Source: a bacterium (GTDB lineage Bacteria; Myxococcota_A; Bradymonadia; UBA7976; UBA1532). Taken from it: a stretch of 23,857 nt of DNA. Shown here piece after piece: positions 7,207 through 16,204 of the stretch (positions within the stretch are counted from its first letter, which is position 1; every line of letters starts with the position of its first letter). The stretch is taken from contig JAUHVS010000011.1 in assembly GCA_030424955.1 (NCBI GenBank), positions 1 through 23,857 of the forward strand, written 5' to 3'. A model generated the notes under the pieces. It did not search any database. It worked only from the letters and a program-made list of their open reading frames with translations, and had not been told where the DNA came from. The position numbers and the translations under genes are program-made.

Positions 7207-7809
7207 TCAGGCCCCGACGCGCTTGCGGATGGCCTTGAACACGTCCGGCAGGGAGCCGGCCTGCGCCTTGCGCAGGATGGCGTCGGGGATCGACATGTCG
7301 GGATCGACGTCGATGTTGTAGACGAGCAGCGACCAGCCCTGCTCGGCGGTGCCGTAGGGGTAGACCTCCCACGAGCCCGTGTTGCGCTTGTAGTTGCCCT
7401 CGCGCAGCGTCCAGCCGCGGCGCATGCCGCCGCCCGGCAGGGTGGAGTTGGTGGACAGCACCTCGCTGTGCAGGTTCGACAGCGGGAACGGCATCGACAC
7501 CTCGAGGAAGCACACCATCTGGGTGTCGCTGAGCTTCTTGCGCATCTCGCTGCGCTTGGCCCGCGGCATGAACTTATGGAAGTGCTCGCAGTCCCGCACC
7601 ACCGGCCACACCTTGTCCACGGGCGCCTTGATGATGGCCACGGCCATCGCCGCCATGCCGGAGTTGTCGGTGGGCGTCATCGAGCTGACGATGACCTTGT
7701 CGTCCTCGAGCATCTGCTTCTGCAGACGGTTGAGGTACGGCTTCTCGGCGTGCGCAGCGCTGACGAGGCCCGTCAACGTCGCGAGGATCAGGGCGACGGC
7801 CAAGCGCAT
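7207..7809 (-). CDS. Secreted START/SRPBCC-fold protein
   Basis: The 200-residue product begins with a clear signal peptide (residues 1-21, ending SAAHA before EKP). The rest fits the helix-grip START/SRPBCC ligand-binding fold. An early strand, I-I-K-A-P-V-D-K-V-W-P-V-V-R-D, and a following H-K-F-M-P segment are typical of this superfamily. The middle carries strands ending in GSWEVYPYG and WSLLVYNIDVDPDMSIP, and the C-terminal helix ends KAIRKRVGA. It is likely a periplasmic binder of a hydrophobic ligand; no enzyme activity can be assigned. GGAGG seven bases upstream supports ATG 7809. It is divergent from the M16 operon across 94 bp. Confidence 0.82.
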   Translation of the reverse strand: MRLAVALILATLTGLVSAAHAEKPYLNRLQKQMLEDDKVIVSSMTPTDNSGMAAMAVAIIKAPVDKVWPVVRDCEHFHKFMPRAKRSEMRKKLSDTQMVCFLEVSMPFPLSNLHSEVLSTNSTLPGGGMRRGWTLREGNYKRNTGSWEVYPYGTAEQGWSLLVYNIDVDPDMSIPDAILRKAQAGSLPDVFKAIRKRVGA

Positions 7810-7833
7810 TGGTTTTCCTCCTTGGATGGAAAG

Positions 7834-7864
7834 GATATAGCACGAGCGGCGCCGGCCGACGCAA
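7834..7864 (-). promoter_or_regulatory. Weak candidate promoter for the START-like gene
   Basis: On the minus strand, TTGCGT (7864-7859), a 19-base spacer and TATATC (7839-7834) precede a short leader of about 18 nt. The spacer is at the long end, so this is tentative. Confidence 0.28.
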
Positions 7865-7888
7865 TCGGCCCCCCGCTGTTCATGGACT

Positions 7889-7893
7889 GGAGG
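7889..7893 (+). promoter_or_regulatory. Ribosome binding site fixing the M16 protease start
   Basis: GGAGG lies ten bases before ATG 7904 and only four before the alternative TTG 7898, favouring the ATG. Confidence 0.55.
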
Positions 7894-7903
7894 CTCGTTG
7901 CCG

Positions 7904-9244
<1,341 letters not shown>

Positions 9245-9252
9245 GGCCCACC

Positions 9253-10812
9253 ATGCGCGCCCCGTCGATCCACGCCGCCGTCCGCCCGCTGGGCCTGCTG
9301 GCCCTCGCGCTCGCCGCCTGGGGCTGCGGCGCCGCGCCCGAGCCCACGATCAAGACCGAGGCCCAGCCCGGCCTGCAGGTCGCCCGCCCCGTCGACACCG
9401 TGGTGCGCCCCGAGGCCACGCCCGCCGTTGAGCTGCGGGTCGTGCTGCGGGCCGGCAGCGCCTACGACCCCCCCGGCCGCGAGGGCCTGGGCTCGCTGGT
9501 GGCCCGCCTGAGCGCCGAGGGCGGCACCGAGGCCCTGAGCTACACGGCGCTGACCGAGCGCCTGCACCCGTGGGCCGCGCAGATCAGCGTGCAGGTCGAC
9601 AAGGAGCAGGTCACCTTCATCGGCCGCTGCCACCCCGACCACGTGGACGCCTTCGTGCCCCTGTTCCTGGACGTGCTGCTGCACCCGCGGCTGGGCGAGG
9701 CCGACTTCGAGCGCCTGCGCAAGCAGGCCCTGTCGCAGCTCAGCGAGGCGCGCACCGCCAACGACGAGGCCCTGGCCAAAGAGGTGCTGGAGGCCGCCCT
9801 GTTCTCGGGCCACCCCCTGGCGCACCCCGCCGGCGGCACCGAGGCGGGCCTGACGGCCGCCACCCTGGCCGAGGTGAAGGCCCACCGCGCGCGGCTGTGG
9901 ACCCGCGACCGCATCAGCGTGGGGCTCGCAGGGGCCGTGGACGAGGCCCTGGCCGACCGCGTGGCCGCCGCCTTCGCGGGGCTGCCCGAGACCGGCGAGG
10001 TGCCCCTCGCGCTGCCCCCGCCCCCCGCCGACGCCCGGCGCCTCATCGTGGTGGCGCAGCCCCAGGCGCCGGCCACCGCCATCGCCTTCGGGCACCACCT
10101 GCCCGTGCGCCGGGGCGACGCCGACTTCCCGGCCCTGAGCCTGGTGGCGAGCTTCTTCGGCGAGCACCGACAGGCCCACGGGCAGCTCTTCCAGCGCATG
10201 CGCGAGGCCCGCGGCATGAACTACGGCGACTACGCCTATGTCGAGGCCTTCATCCAAGAGGGCTGGGGTCGGCTGCCGGTGACCAACATCGCCCGCAGCC
10301 ACCAGCACTTCAGCGTGTGGATCCGCCCGGTGCCCCACGCCGACAAGCACTTCGCCACCCGCATCGCCCTGTGGCTGCTGGACGGCCTGCGCACCGACGG
10401 CCTGACCGCCGAGCAGGTCAGCCACACCGCGCGGTTCCTCGACGGCTACCTGTCCCTCAAGCGGCAGACCGCCATGCGCCGGCTGGGCGACGCGCTGGAT
10501 GACCGCTTCTACGGGCTCAAGACCCCGCTGCCCGAGTGGCTGCGGGCGGGCTGGCGCGCCCTGACGGCCGAGGGCGTGAACGCCGCGCTCCGGCGGCACA
10601 TCGTGCCCGATCGCCTCGCGGTGGTGGTGGTGACCAAGGACGCCCAGGCCTTCGCCGACGCCGTGCTCGCCGAGGCGCCCAGCCCCAAGACCTACGCGTC
10701 GCCCAAGCCCGACGCCATCGTGGCCGAGGACGCCGCCATCGCCACCTGGCCCCTCAAGTTCACCGCCGAGCAGATCCGGGTCGTGCCGGCGGCGACCCTG
10801 TTCGCCCGGTGA
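9253..10812 (+). CDS. M16 family protease-like lipoprotein, inactive partner subunit
   Basis: The 519-residue product has an N-terminal export signal with a plausible lipobox ending A-A-W-G-C25, so it is probably a lipoprotein. The M16 fold is recognisable, but the zinc motif is missing: where H-x-x-E-H should lie, the sequence reads G-L-G-S-L-V-A-R-L. The second lobe keeps the R...Y signature (Q-R-M-R317-E-A-R-G-M-N-Y324) that helps bind substrate in the non-catalytic half of M16B heterodimers. It therefore likely complements the zinc-bearing protein encoded just upstream. GAGG precedes the ATG. The downstream gene starts at a GTG overlapping this stop, so all three genes form one operon. 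Confidence 0.9.
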   Translation: MRAPSIHAAVRPLGLLALALAAWGCGAAPEPTIKTEAQPGLQVARPVDTVVRPEATPAVELRVVLRAGSAYDPPGREGLGSLVARLSAEGGTEALSYTALTERLHPWAAQISVQVDKEQVTFIGRCHPDHVDAFVPLFLDVLLHPRLGEADFERLRKQALSQLSEARTANDEALAKEVLEAALFSGHPLAHPAGGTEAGLTAATLAEVKAHRARLWTRDRISVGLAGAVDEALADRVAAAFAGLPETGEVPLALPPPPADARRLIVVAQPQAPATAIAFGHHLPVRRGDADFPALSLVASFFGEHRQAHGQLFQRMREARGMNYGDYAYVEAFIQEGWGRLPVTNIARSHQHFSVWIRPVPHADKHFATRIALWLLDGLRTDGLTAEQVSHTARFLDGYLSLKRQTAMRRLGDALDDRFYGLKTPLPEWLRAGWRALTAEGVNAALRRHIVPDRLAVVVVTKDAQAFADAVLAEAPSPKTYASPKPDAIVAEDAAIATWPLKFTAEQIRVVPAATLFAR

Positions 10813-11516
10813 TTGGCCCCGGCCTGCTGCTGGTGGCGGCCCTGGCCGCGCCCCGCCCCGCCGACGACTGGCGCACGTGGCTGGAGGTCGGCACCGACGT
10901 GCCCACGCAGGTGTCGGCCACGGTGCGCCTCGTCGCGCCGGGCCGCGTGCGGCTGTTCACTGGCGTCGGCTGGCTGCCCCCCGGCTACGTGCAGCTCGCC
11001 AACCAGGTGGCCACGCAGGTGGGCGACTACACCGTGGCGCAGGCGGACGCCGTGGCCGCGGCCCTGCAGGACTCGCTCGTCTGGCAGATCGGGGCGGGCT
11101 GGCAGCCGTGGGCAGATCTGGGCCTGACCGTCGATCTGGGCTACCAGCTGCTGACCCTGGGGGGCTCGGCGACGGGCGAGACCCTGCTGGCCATCGCCAC
11201 CAGCCAGTCCGCGCCGGATCGGGACACGGACCAGGCCCCCGGCGAGTATACGCTGGGCCTCACGGTGCACCGCCTGCGGCTGGCCGTGGGCTGGACCTGG
11301 TGGCTGGGCGAGGCCGGCGACTGGTCGGTGAGCGCGCAGCTCGGCGGCGAGCTCACCCTGGGCAACACCGCCACGGTGGATCCGACCTTCGGGGGCTTTC
11401 AGGTGCGGCGCGCCGAGGCCTTCGCGGCGCGGGCCGAGGCCAGCCTGAGCGACATCATCAACACCTACCTGCACAGCCCCACCGTAGGCGTGGCCGTGGG
11501 CTACCGGCTGGACTGA
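10809..11516 (+). CDS. Exported beta-rich, outer-membrane-barrel-like protein
   Basis: The GTG start at 10809 overlaps the TGA of the M16 partner (GTGA), indicating translational coupling. The 235-residue product has a short signal peptide (about 18 residues, ending PRPA). It then has alternating hydrophobic/polar strands rich in Gly, Tyr, Trp and Thr, for example L-T-V-D-L-G-Y-Q-L-L-T-L and L-R-L-A-V-G-W-T-W-W-L. The last strand is V-G-V-A-V-G-Y-R-L-D. This looks like a small outer-membrane beta-barrel, although the C-terminus lacks the classic terminal Phe. Its place in the operon suggests it works with, or is handled by, the M16 pair. It converges with the lipoprotein gene 18 bp away. Confidence 0.8.
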   Translation: MIGPGLLLVAALAAPRPADDWRTWLEVGTDVPTQVSATVRLVAPGRVRLFTGVGWLPPGYVQLANQVATQVGDYTVAQADAVAAALQDSLVWQIGAGWQPWADLGLTVDLGYQLLTLGGSATGETLLAIATSQSAPDRDTDQAPGEYTLGLTVHRLRLAVGWTWWLGEAGDWSVSAQLGGELTLGNTATVDPTFGGFQVRRAEAFAARAEASLSDIINTYLHSPTVGVAVGYRLD

Positions 11517-11534
11517 CGGGTCAGGCCGCGGGGA

Positions 11535-12215
11535 TCAGGCCGCGAGGCGCAGCCGCCGGGCGCGGCGGGGCCGCCAGCCGGCCACGTGCACGCCGACGAA
11601 GCCGGGGACAGCGCAGATGATCGCCTGGGGCGGCGGGGCGTCGATCCCCTCGCAGAAGCAGCCGACGAAGGCCATCGGCGGCTGGAACACGCCGTTCTCG
11701 CAGGCGAGCACCACGGTGCCCATGGAGTCGCAGCAGCCCTGCTGGCCCTCGAGCTCGCACGCCCGCCCCCGCAGGGCGTCACAGCCCTCGGGCGCGGCCA
11801 TGTCGGGCGCGGCCATGTCCATGGCAGCCATGTCGGGCTCGGCCATGTCGGGCTCGGCCATGTCGGGCGCGGCCATGTCGGGCGCGGCCATGTCGGGCGC
11901 GGCCATGTCGGGCCGGGCCATGTCGGCCCAGGCCATGTCGACCACCCCGCGGTCGGCCTCAGCCATGTCGGCCCAGGCCATGTCGGCCACCGCCTGATCG
12001 GCCTCGGCCATGTCACGCACCGCCTGATCCAGCGCGCCGCCGTCCGCGCGGGCCATGTCGATGGCCGCCATGTCGATGAACCCGACGTCGGGCGTCATGT
12101 CCGCCACGCAGTTGCAGTCGATGGCCGGCGGCTCGTCCGGCGGCGCCTCGTCGTCACAGCCCGTCGCGCCCATCGCGAACAGCAGGGCGTTGCCGATAAT
12201 CAAACGTCGCTTCAT
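11535..12215 (-). CDS. Lipoprotein with Asp-Met-Ala repeat stalk and Cys-rich head
   Basis: The 226-residue product has a lipoprotein signal ending A-T-G-C20. An acidic Pro-rich linker follows, then a low-complexity stalk (about residues 48-142) built of D-M-A units, mostly as A-P-D-M-A or E-P-D-M-A pentamers with variants such as W-A-D-M-A. The C-terminal 80 residues contain many Cys (including C-C-D-S and C-F-C-E), suggesting a small disulphide-bonded surface domain. The tail ends in a basic R-P-R-R-A-R-R stretch. Such D-M-A/D-x-A stalked lipoproteins are frequent in Myxococcota and relatives. It is presumably displayed on the outer membrane, with unknown function. GAGGGG lies about eight bases before ATG 12215. 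Confidence 0.82.
   Translation of the reverse strand: MKRRLIIGNALLFAMGATGCDDEAPPDEPPAIDCNCVADMTPDVGFIDMAAIDMARADGGALDQAVRDMAEADQAVADMAWADMAEADRGVVDMAWADMARPDMAAPDMAAPDMAAPDMAEPDMAEPDMAAMDMAAPDMAAPEGCDALRGRACELEGQQGCCDSMGTVVLACENGVFQPPMAFVGCFCEGIDAPPPQAIICAVPGFVGVHVAGWRPRRARRLRLAA
11790..11945. repeat. 15-bp tandem repeat array within the lipoprotein gene
   Basis: About ten near-copies of a 15-base unit containing GCCATGTCGG (plus strand) encode the pentapeptide D-M-A stalk. Copies differ at a few positions (GGCGCG, GGCTCG, GGCCGG), as expected of a slippage-prone coding minisatellite. Confidence 0.8.
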
Positions 12216-12227
12216 GTCACCGTCCCC

Positions 12228-13040
12228 TCAATCGAGCGCCAGCCCGGCCTTGGCAAAGGCGGCCGGCACGTCTACCGCCAAGGCTGCCAGATAGGCCGCC
12301 TTGAACGCGACCGGTTCGGGGATCCCCAGCAGGGCGAGGCCCTCGGCGGCGGCCGGATCGCGGGCCAGCTCGACCTCGTCATCCTCCACCACCGCCCGCC
12401 GCCGCATGGCGTCGAGCTGCCGCAGCACGAAGGGGCGCACCCGGTCGTCCCCGCGGTAGGGCAGCCACTCCGCCGTGCGCCCCGCGCGCAGCTCGGCCAA
12501 CAGCAGCGGCCCGATGCGGGCGTGCAGCACCTCGTCGGCGGCGATGGTGGCCAGCACGTCGCGGTACGGCGAGTCGGGCAGGGCCTTCAGGGCGTGGCGG
12601 ATCAGCGCGAGCGCCGTCACCTCGCCCACCGCGTAGGTGCCGCAGATCAGCTCGTGCAGCTGGGCCTCGACGGGCTGCGGGCTGCGGGCCTGCTGCAGCT
12701 CAGCCAGCTCGAAGGGCACGACCCCGTCGCTGCCCAGCGACGCCGCGGCGGCGGCGCACAGCGCGGCGTGCTGCTGCTCCTGCAGCATCATGCCCAGGGC
12801 CAGCTCCTGCAGATCCATGGGGGCGTTCACGTCCACCAGCAGGCCGTGCAGCTTGCGGGTGATCATCACGCCCACGTACTCCGACCGGGTGCGGGCCTCC
12901 CAGGCGCGGCAGGCCGCCGCCCGCACCGCCTCGGGCAGCGCGGGGGGCGCGAAGGCCGGCGGCTGCACCAGCCGCTTGCGGCACACGACGTCCTCGGCCA
13001 GCGCCGAGCGGTCGAAGAGCAGCTCGACGGCCTCGCTCAC
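12228..13040 (-). CDS. Ferritin-like di-iron carboxylate protein
   Basis: The 270-residue helical protein carries a complete two-half di-iron signature. Glu54 is followed by E88-Q-Q-H91, then Glu140 is followed by E170-V-L-H173. The 30-34-residue spacings match a four-helix-bundle ferritin-like site. This architecture is used by di-iron oxygenases/oxidases, as well as by ferritins and rubrerythrins. The size and the adjacent ferredoxin favour a redox enzyme, but the substrate is unknown. The GTG start at 13040 overlaps the TGA of the upstream small membrane protein (GTGA), so the two are translationally coupled. The frame stays open much further upstream but there it only shadows other sequence. 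The stop lies 13 bp before the DMA-repeat lipoprotein start on the same strand. Confidence 0.82.
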   Translation of the reverse strand: MSEAVELLFDRSALAEDVVCRKRLVQPPAFAPPALPEAVRAAACRAWEARTRSEYVGVMITRKLHGLLVDVNAPMDLQELALGMMLQEQQHAALCAAAAASLGSDGVVPFELAELQQARSPQPVEAQLHELICGTYAVGEVTALALIRHALKALPDSPYRDVLATIAADEVLHARIGPLLLAELRAGRTAEWLPYRGDDRVRPFVLRQLDAMRRRAVVEDDEVELARDPAAAEGLALLGIPEPVAFKAAYLAALAVDVPAAFAKAGLALD

Positions 13041-13219
13041 TGGGCGCGGCGCAGCACCCGCCGCACGAGCCAGGCGGTGCCGACGGCGGCGGCGAGCAGG
13101 GGCAGGCCGTGCTCGGGGGTGGCGACCCAGTGCCACAGGCCCACCAGGGCGCTGGGGCCGTGCCCGGGGTGAGCGTGGGCGAGGGTGGGCAGCAGGGTGA
13201 TCAGGGCGAGCGCGCGCAT
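13037..13219 (-). CDS. Small exported His-containing one-helix membrane protein
   Basis: The 60-residue product has a signal peptide (residues 1-15, ending T-L-A-H-A), then H-P-G-H-G and further His residues in L-W-H-W and P-E-H-G. One hydrophobic helix (about 37-52) follows, with a basic tail V-R-R-V-L-R-R that should face the cytoplasm. The histidines could bind a metal, but this is inference. ATG 13219 has GGAGG five bases upstream; a TTG at 13231 would add four residues and is less likely. Its stop overlaps the start of the di-iron protein, suggesting linked function, perhaps metal delivery or membrane tethering. Confidence 0.7.
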   Translation of the reverse strand: MRALALITLLPTLAHAHPGHGPSALVGLWHWVATPEHGLPLLAAAVGTAWLVRRVLRRAQ

Positions 13220-13224
13220 CGGAA

Positions 13225-13229
13225 CCTCC
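13225..13229 (-). promoter_or_regulatory. Ribosome binding site fixing the small membrane protein start
   Basis: GGAGG on the minus strand, five bases before ATG 13219. The alternative TTG 13231 lies upstream of it and overlaps no such site. Confidence 0.5.
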
Positions 13230-13389
13230 AAGGGGGACGGCGCGGGAGCCTACGCGAGCCGACGGTCCAGAGAAAGCCGCGGGGCGCGATCGACCGGCCC
13301 GGGCCGGGCGCGCGCCGCCACCTGGCCCGCAGCCAGCCACCGCGCGGCGGGCCCGTAACGCCCGCCGGCCCTGGCGCATCCAACCTGCC

Positions 13390-13719
13390 ATGCGCACCTA
13401 CACCCTGTGTCATCACCCCTCGGGCGCCGTCGTCCGCCGCCTGCCCGCCGCCCGCAGCGACCGGCTGTACGACGTGGTGGATCGCTCCGATCTGCCGCTG
13501 CGGACCCTGTGCAAGGGCAGCAGCCTGTGTGGGCAGTGCTGGGTGCACGTGACGGCTGGGGGCGAGGCCCTGCCCCCGCCGGCGCCCGACGAGCAGGCCC
13601 TGCTCGACCGCCACGCGCCCGGCGTGGCCGACGCACGGCTGGCCTGCAAGCTGGTGCTGCCCCCCGGGGTCGAGGGGCTGACCGTGGCGACGGCCTACTG
13701 GAGCCCGGGCGAGCGGTAG
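13390..13719 (+). CDS. [2Fe-2S] ferredoxin
   Basis: The 109-residue product carries the cluster motif C41-x5-C47-x2-C50, with the fourth ligand Cys86 (in ARLACKL) 35 residues on. This is the adrenodoxin/bacterial spacing rather than the plant C-x4-C-x2-C spacing. It is a soluble cytoplasmic electron carrier. It is divergent from the di-iron protein cluster across a 170-bp gap and is a plausible electron donor to it. No strong Shine-Dalgarno precedes ATG 13390. Its last 25 bases overlap tail-to-tail with the 3' end of the hydrolase gene on the other strand. Confidence 0.9.
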   Translation: MRTYTLCHHPSGAVVRRLPAARSDRLYDVVDRSDLPLRTLCKGSSLCGQCWVHVTAGGEALPPPAPDEQALLDRHAPGVADARLACKLVLPPGVEGLTVATAYWSPGER

Positions 13720-14912
13720 AGCGCGTGGCACAGGGCCAGCGCCCGCGGGGAGCGGATGTGGTGGCCCATGCGGTTGATGACGTAGCCGATGGACAGCTGA
13801 GCCTTGGGATCGCACCAGCCCAGGCAGCCGCCGGCCCCCGGGTGGCCGAAGCTCTCGGGGTTGGGGCTGAACAGCCGCGTCTCTTCCTTGATGAAGCCCT
13901 GGCTCCAGCCCGCCGGCTTGCGCAGCACCCGGTCGCGCTCCACCCAGCTCTGGCGCCGGGTCAGCGGCGCGATGGCCTCGGGCGACACCAGGCGCACGCC
14001 GTCGATGGCGCCGCCGTTGGCCAGGGCCCCATACACCCGCGCCAGCCCCCGGGCGCTGCCCAGCGCGCCGGCCCAGGGCAGCTCCATGCGGTGCACCCGG
14101 GCCGCGTTGTAGTTCTGCATGCCCTTGGGGCCCAGCTCAGCCGGGTTCGCGAAGGCGCGGCTGGCGTCGCCGCGCAGCACCACCTGCCGGTACACCCGCC
14201 CCTCCAGGCCGGGGTGGGCCAGCAGCTTGGGGATCACCCGGGTGGCGGCCTCCCACTTGCCGATGGGGTAGTTGGTGGCGACCTGCGGGCGCTTGTCGTC
14301 GGGCAGGCCCAGGTACACGTCGGCCTGCAGGGGGCCGCTCACCTCGCGGGCGAGGAACTGACCGATGCTCTCGCCCGCCGCGCGGCGGAACAGCTCGCCG
14401 ATGTACGGGCCGTAGGTGACGCCGTGGTAGCCCTGGTCGGTGTCGGGCGTCCAGTAGGGCCGCTGCTGCTCGCAGGCCGCCACCACCCGCTCGGGGTGGT
14501 GCTCGAAGTCATCCAGCGTGAGCGGCTGGTCCAGGGCCACCAGCCCGGCGCGGTGGTTGAGCAGGGTGCGCACGGTGATGGCGCCCTTGCCGTGCTGCGC
14601 GAAGCCCGGCCAGTAGTCGGCCACGGGCCGGTCGTAGTCGATGCCGCCGCGATCGGCGAGCATCAGCATGGCGATGGCCGCGATGCCCTTGGTGGTCGAG
14701 AACAAGATGTTGAGGGTGTCGGGGGCCCACGGCCGCTGGGTGTCGCGATCGGCGACGCCGGCCCACAGATCCACCACCACCCGCCCGCGGTGGGTGACGC
14801 ACACCGCCGCCCCGATCTCGTCGCGGCGCTGGAAGTTCTCAACAAAGGCGGCCCGCACGGGCTCGAAGCCAGGGGCGACCTCGCCGTGCACCTGCACCGG
14901 GGCGCGGCCCAT
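13695..14912 (-). CDS. Beta-lactamase-family serine hydrolase
   Basis: The 405-residue product belongs to the class C beta-lactamase/DD-peptidase/esterase (EstB-like) superfamily. The nucleophile motif S-x-x-K is S72-T-T-K75. The conserved L-L-N-H-R-A-G follows at about 117-123. The catalytic Tyr is Y162 in G-Y-H-G-V-T-Y-G, typical of EstB-type carboxylesterases. A late F-G-H-P-G-A-G-G motif takes the place of K-T-G. There is no signal peptide, arguing for a cytoplasmic esterase rather than a secreted lactamase. The ATG shares one base with the stop of the EF-hand gene (TGATG), so translation is coupled. The substrate is unknown. Confidence 0.9.
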   Translation of the reverse strand: MGRAPVQVHGEVAPGFEPVRAAFVENFQRRDEIGAAVCVTHRGRVVVDLWAGVADRDTQRPWAPDTLNILFSTTKGIAAIAMLMLADRGGIDYDRPVADYWPGFAQHGKGAITVRTLLNHRAGLVALDQPLTLDDFEHHPERVVAACEQQRPYWTPDTDQGYHGVTYGPYIGELFRRAAGESIGQFLAREVSGPLQADVYLGLPDDKRPQVATNYPIGKWEAATRVIPKLLAHPGLEGRVYRQVVLRGDASRAFANPAELGPKGMQNYNAARVHRMELPWAGALGSARGLARVYGALANGGAIDGVRLVSPEAIAPLTRRQSWVERDRVLRKPAGWSQGFIKEETRLFSPNPESFGHPGAGGCLGWCDPKAQLSIGYVINRMGHHIRSPRALALCHALYRSPGLQ

Positions 14913-15121
14913 CAGCGGGCCGTCCACCAGTCGGCGAACTCGCCGAACTCGATCTGGCCGTTGCCGTTGCTGTCCACCGCGGCCAGGCCGACGGCGATCT
15001 CGTCGTCGGGCACCTCGGTGTCGAGGGCCCGACACAGCGCCGCGAACTCGTCGCGATCGATGACGCCGTTCCCGTCGTGATCGTAGTGCTGGAAGATCTC
15101 GCGCAGCTCGTCGTGGTTCAT
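14912..15121 (-). CDS. Small two-EF-hand calcium-binding protein
   Basis: The 69-residue protein is made of two EF-hands. Loop 1 is D14-H-D16-G-N18-G-V20-I-D22-x-x-E25, and loop 2 is D50-S-N52-G-N54-G-Q56-I-E58-x-x-E61. Both keep the 12-residue ligand pattern with a final Glu, so both should bind Ca2+. It has no signal peptide, so it is a cytoplasmic calmodulin-like sensor or buffer. GAGG four bases upstream supports ATG 15121. Its stop overlaps the start of the hydrolase (TGATG), which suggests the two are made together and may interact. Confidence 0.9.
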   Translation of the reverse strand: MNHDELREIFQHYDHDGNGVIDRDEFAALCRALDTEVPDDEIAVGLAAVDSNGNGQIEFGEFADWWTAR

Positions 15122-15188
15122 GGGACCTCGCAGTTCAAGGGCAGCGTCGGCGGGCCACGCCGGCCCATCGCCCGTGAGTGGGGATGCG

Positions 15189-15506
15189 TCAAGCGGGCGG
15201 AGCGGTCGCGCCGGGCGGTGTCGGTTGGGGATCGGCGGCCGGCGCGGCCGGCGCCGCCGCGGCGGGCGGGAGGCCGAGCTTGCCGGTCAGCGGCCGGCCG
15301 CCGGCCTGCCCGTCCGCCAAATGCGAGGGCGCCAGCAGCTGCAGGGCCTCGTCCACACCCCGCTGCTCGCCCTCGATGGAGTCGAGGCGGCTCTGCAGCA
15401 CCCGGATCTCAGCGTGCAGGCGGCCGATCAACCACAGCGCAATCAGCAGCACCACCACCACGGTGAGGGTGAGGAGCGGATGGGCTGTGTCGAGGATCTC
15501 CAACAT
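15189..15506 (-). CDS. Single-pass membrane protein with coiled coil and Pro/Ala tail
   Basis: The 105-residue product has an N-terminal transmembrane helix (about residues 12-28, V-V-V-V-L-L-I-A-L-W-L). A short coiled coil follows (about 29-60, L-H-A-E-I-R-V-L-Q-S-R-L heptads), then a flexible Ala/Pro-rich tail. AGGAGG eight bases upstream supports ATG 15506. The family is not recognised. It lies 39 bp downstream of the 205-residue gene and 67 bp upstream of the EF-hand gene on the same strand. Confidence 0.72.
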   Translation of the reverse strand: MLEILDTAHPLLTLTVVVVLLIALWLIGRLHAEIRVLQSRLDSIEGEQRGVDEALQLLAPSHLADGQAGGRPLTGKLGLPPAAAAPAAPAADPQPTPPGATAPPA

Positions 15507-15545
15507 CGCGTAGGCCTCCTGCCCGGGATCAGCGCGGGCGGATCG

Positions 15546-16163
15546 TCAGTCCAGATCGGCGCGGGCCACCGCGCTGGCCACGCCCGCGCGGGTCGGCATC
15601 CCGCGGGCGATGAAGGCGACGTAGCTCGAGGCGCCCACGTCGGGCAGCTCGATGACCCGCTTGTCGGTGCCGGACACGGGCTGCCAGTCCCCCGCCGCCC
15701 GGTACGCGGCGTGGCTGCCGAGCCGGGGCCAGGCCACCATGAAGGGCGCGACCACCAGCTGGTACTTGCCGCTGGCGGGGGCGGTGCACTTCACCGTCAG
15801 GCGGATCTTGTCGCCGACCCGCGAGGCCCACAGGCCCTCCACAGACGCCGGCCAGGCGTCCACGTCCCGGGCGCTGAGCTTGCGCTTCACCTGCCGGCCG
15901 CCGTTGCCGGTCCACTCCATCGACAGCGCCGGATCCGCCGAGATGTCGGCCAGCAGCACGCCGCTGTAGCGATAGCCGTCGAGGTGGTGGGGCACCCACA
16001 CGGCGGCCTTGCCGCCGTCCGTCACCAGGCGCAGCTCCGCCTGCTCCAGGTGCGGCGCCATGCCGTCGAGGGTGATGCGGCAGGCCGTCAGCCGGCCCGC
16101 GCGGGCCTCGCGATCGATGGGGCTGGGCAGATCGGGCTCAGGCGGGACGAAGGGCCACGGCAT
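15546..16163 (-). CDS. Conserved-looking protein of unknown function
   Basis: The 205-residue product has no signal peptide or membrane helix. The sequence is beta-rich with regular Gly turns, for example A-E-L-R-L-V-T-D-G-G-K and G-K-Y-Q-L-V-V-A-P-F, suggesting a compact beta-sandwich-like domain. No known motif was recognised. GGAG six to seven bases before ATG 16163 supports the start. It sits within the long minus-strand run, 41 bp after the lipoprotein gene, so cotranscription is likely. Confidence 0.7.
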   Translation of the reverse strand: MPWPFVPPEPDLPSPIDREARAGRLTACRITLDGMAPHLEQAELRLVTDGGKAAVWVPHHLDGYRYSGVLLADISADPALSMEWTGNGGRQVKRKLSARDVDAWPASVEGLWASRVGDKIRLTVKCTAPASGKYQLVVAPFMVAWPRLGSHAAYRAAGDWQPVSGTDKRVIELPDVGASSYVAFIARGMPTRAGVASAVARADLD

Positions 16164-16204
16164 CTATACGCTCCTGGGGCGAACTCGCCGCGGCCATGAA
16201 ACCA

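Noticed and set aside
11521..11544. Direct repeat TCAGGCCGCG between the barrel-like and lipoprotein genes
   Set aside because: Only two short copies, partly within the lipoprotein C-terminus; likely chance in GC-rich sequence.
11586..13172. A 528-codon plus-strand frame full of G-H-V repeats
   Set aside because: It is the complement of the D-M-A lipoprotein and di-iron genes, which have signals, motifs and ribosome sites on the other strand.
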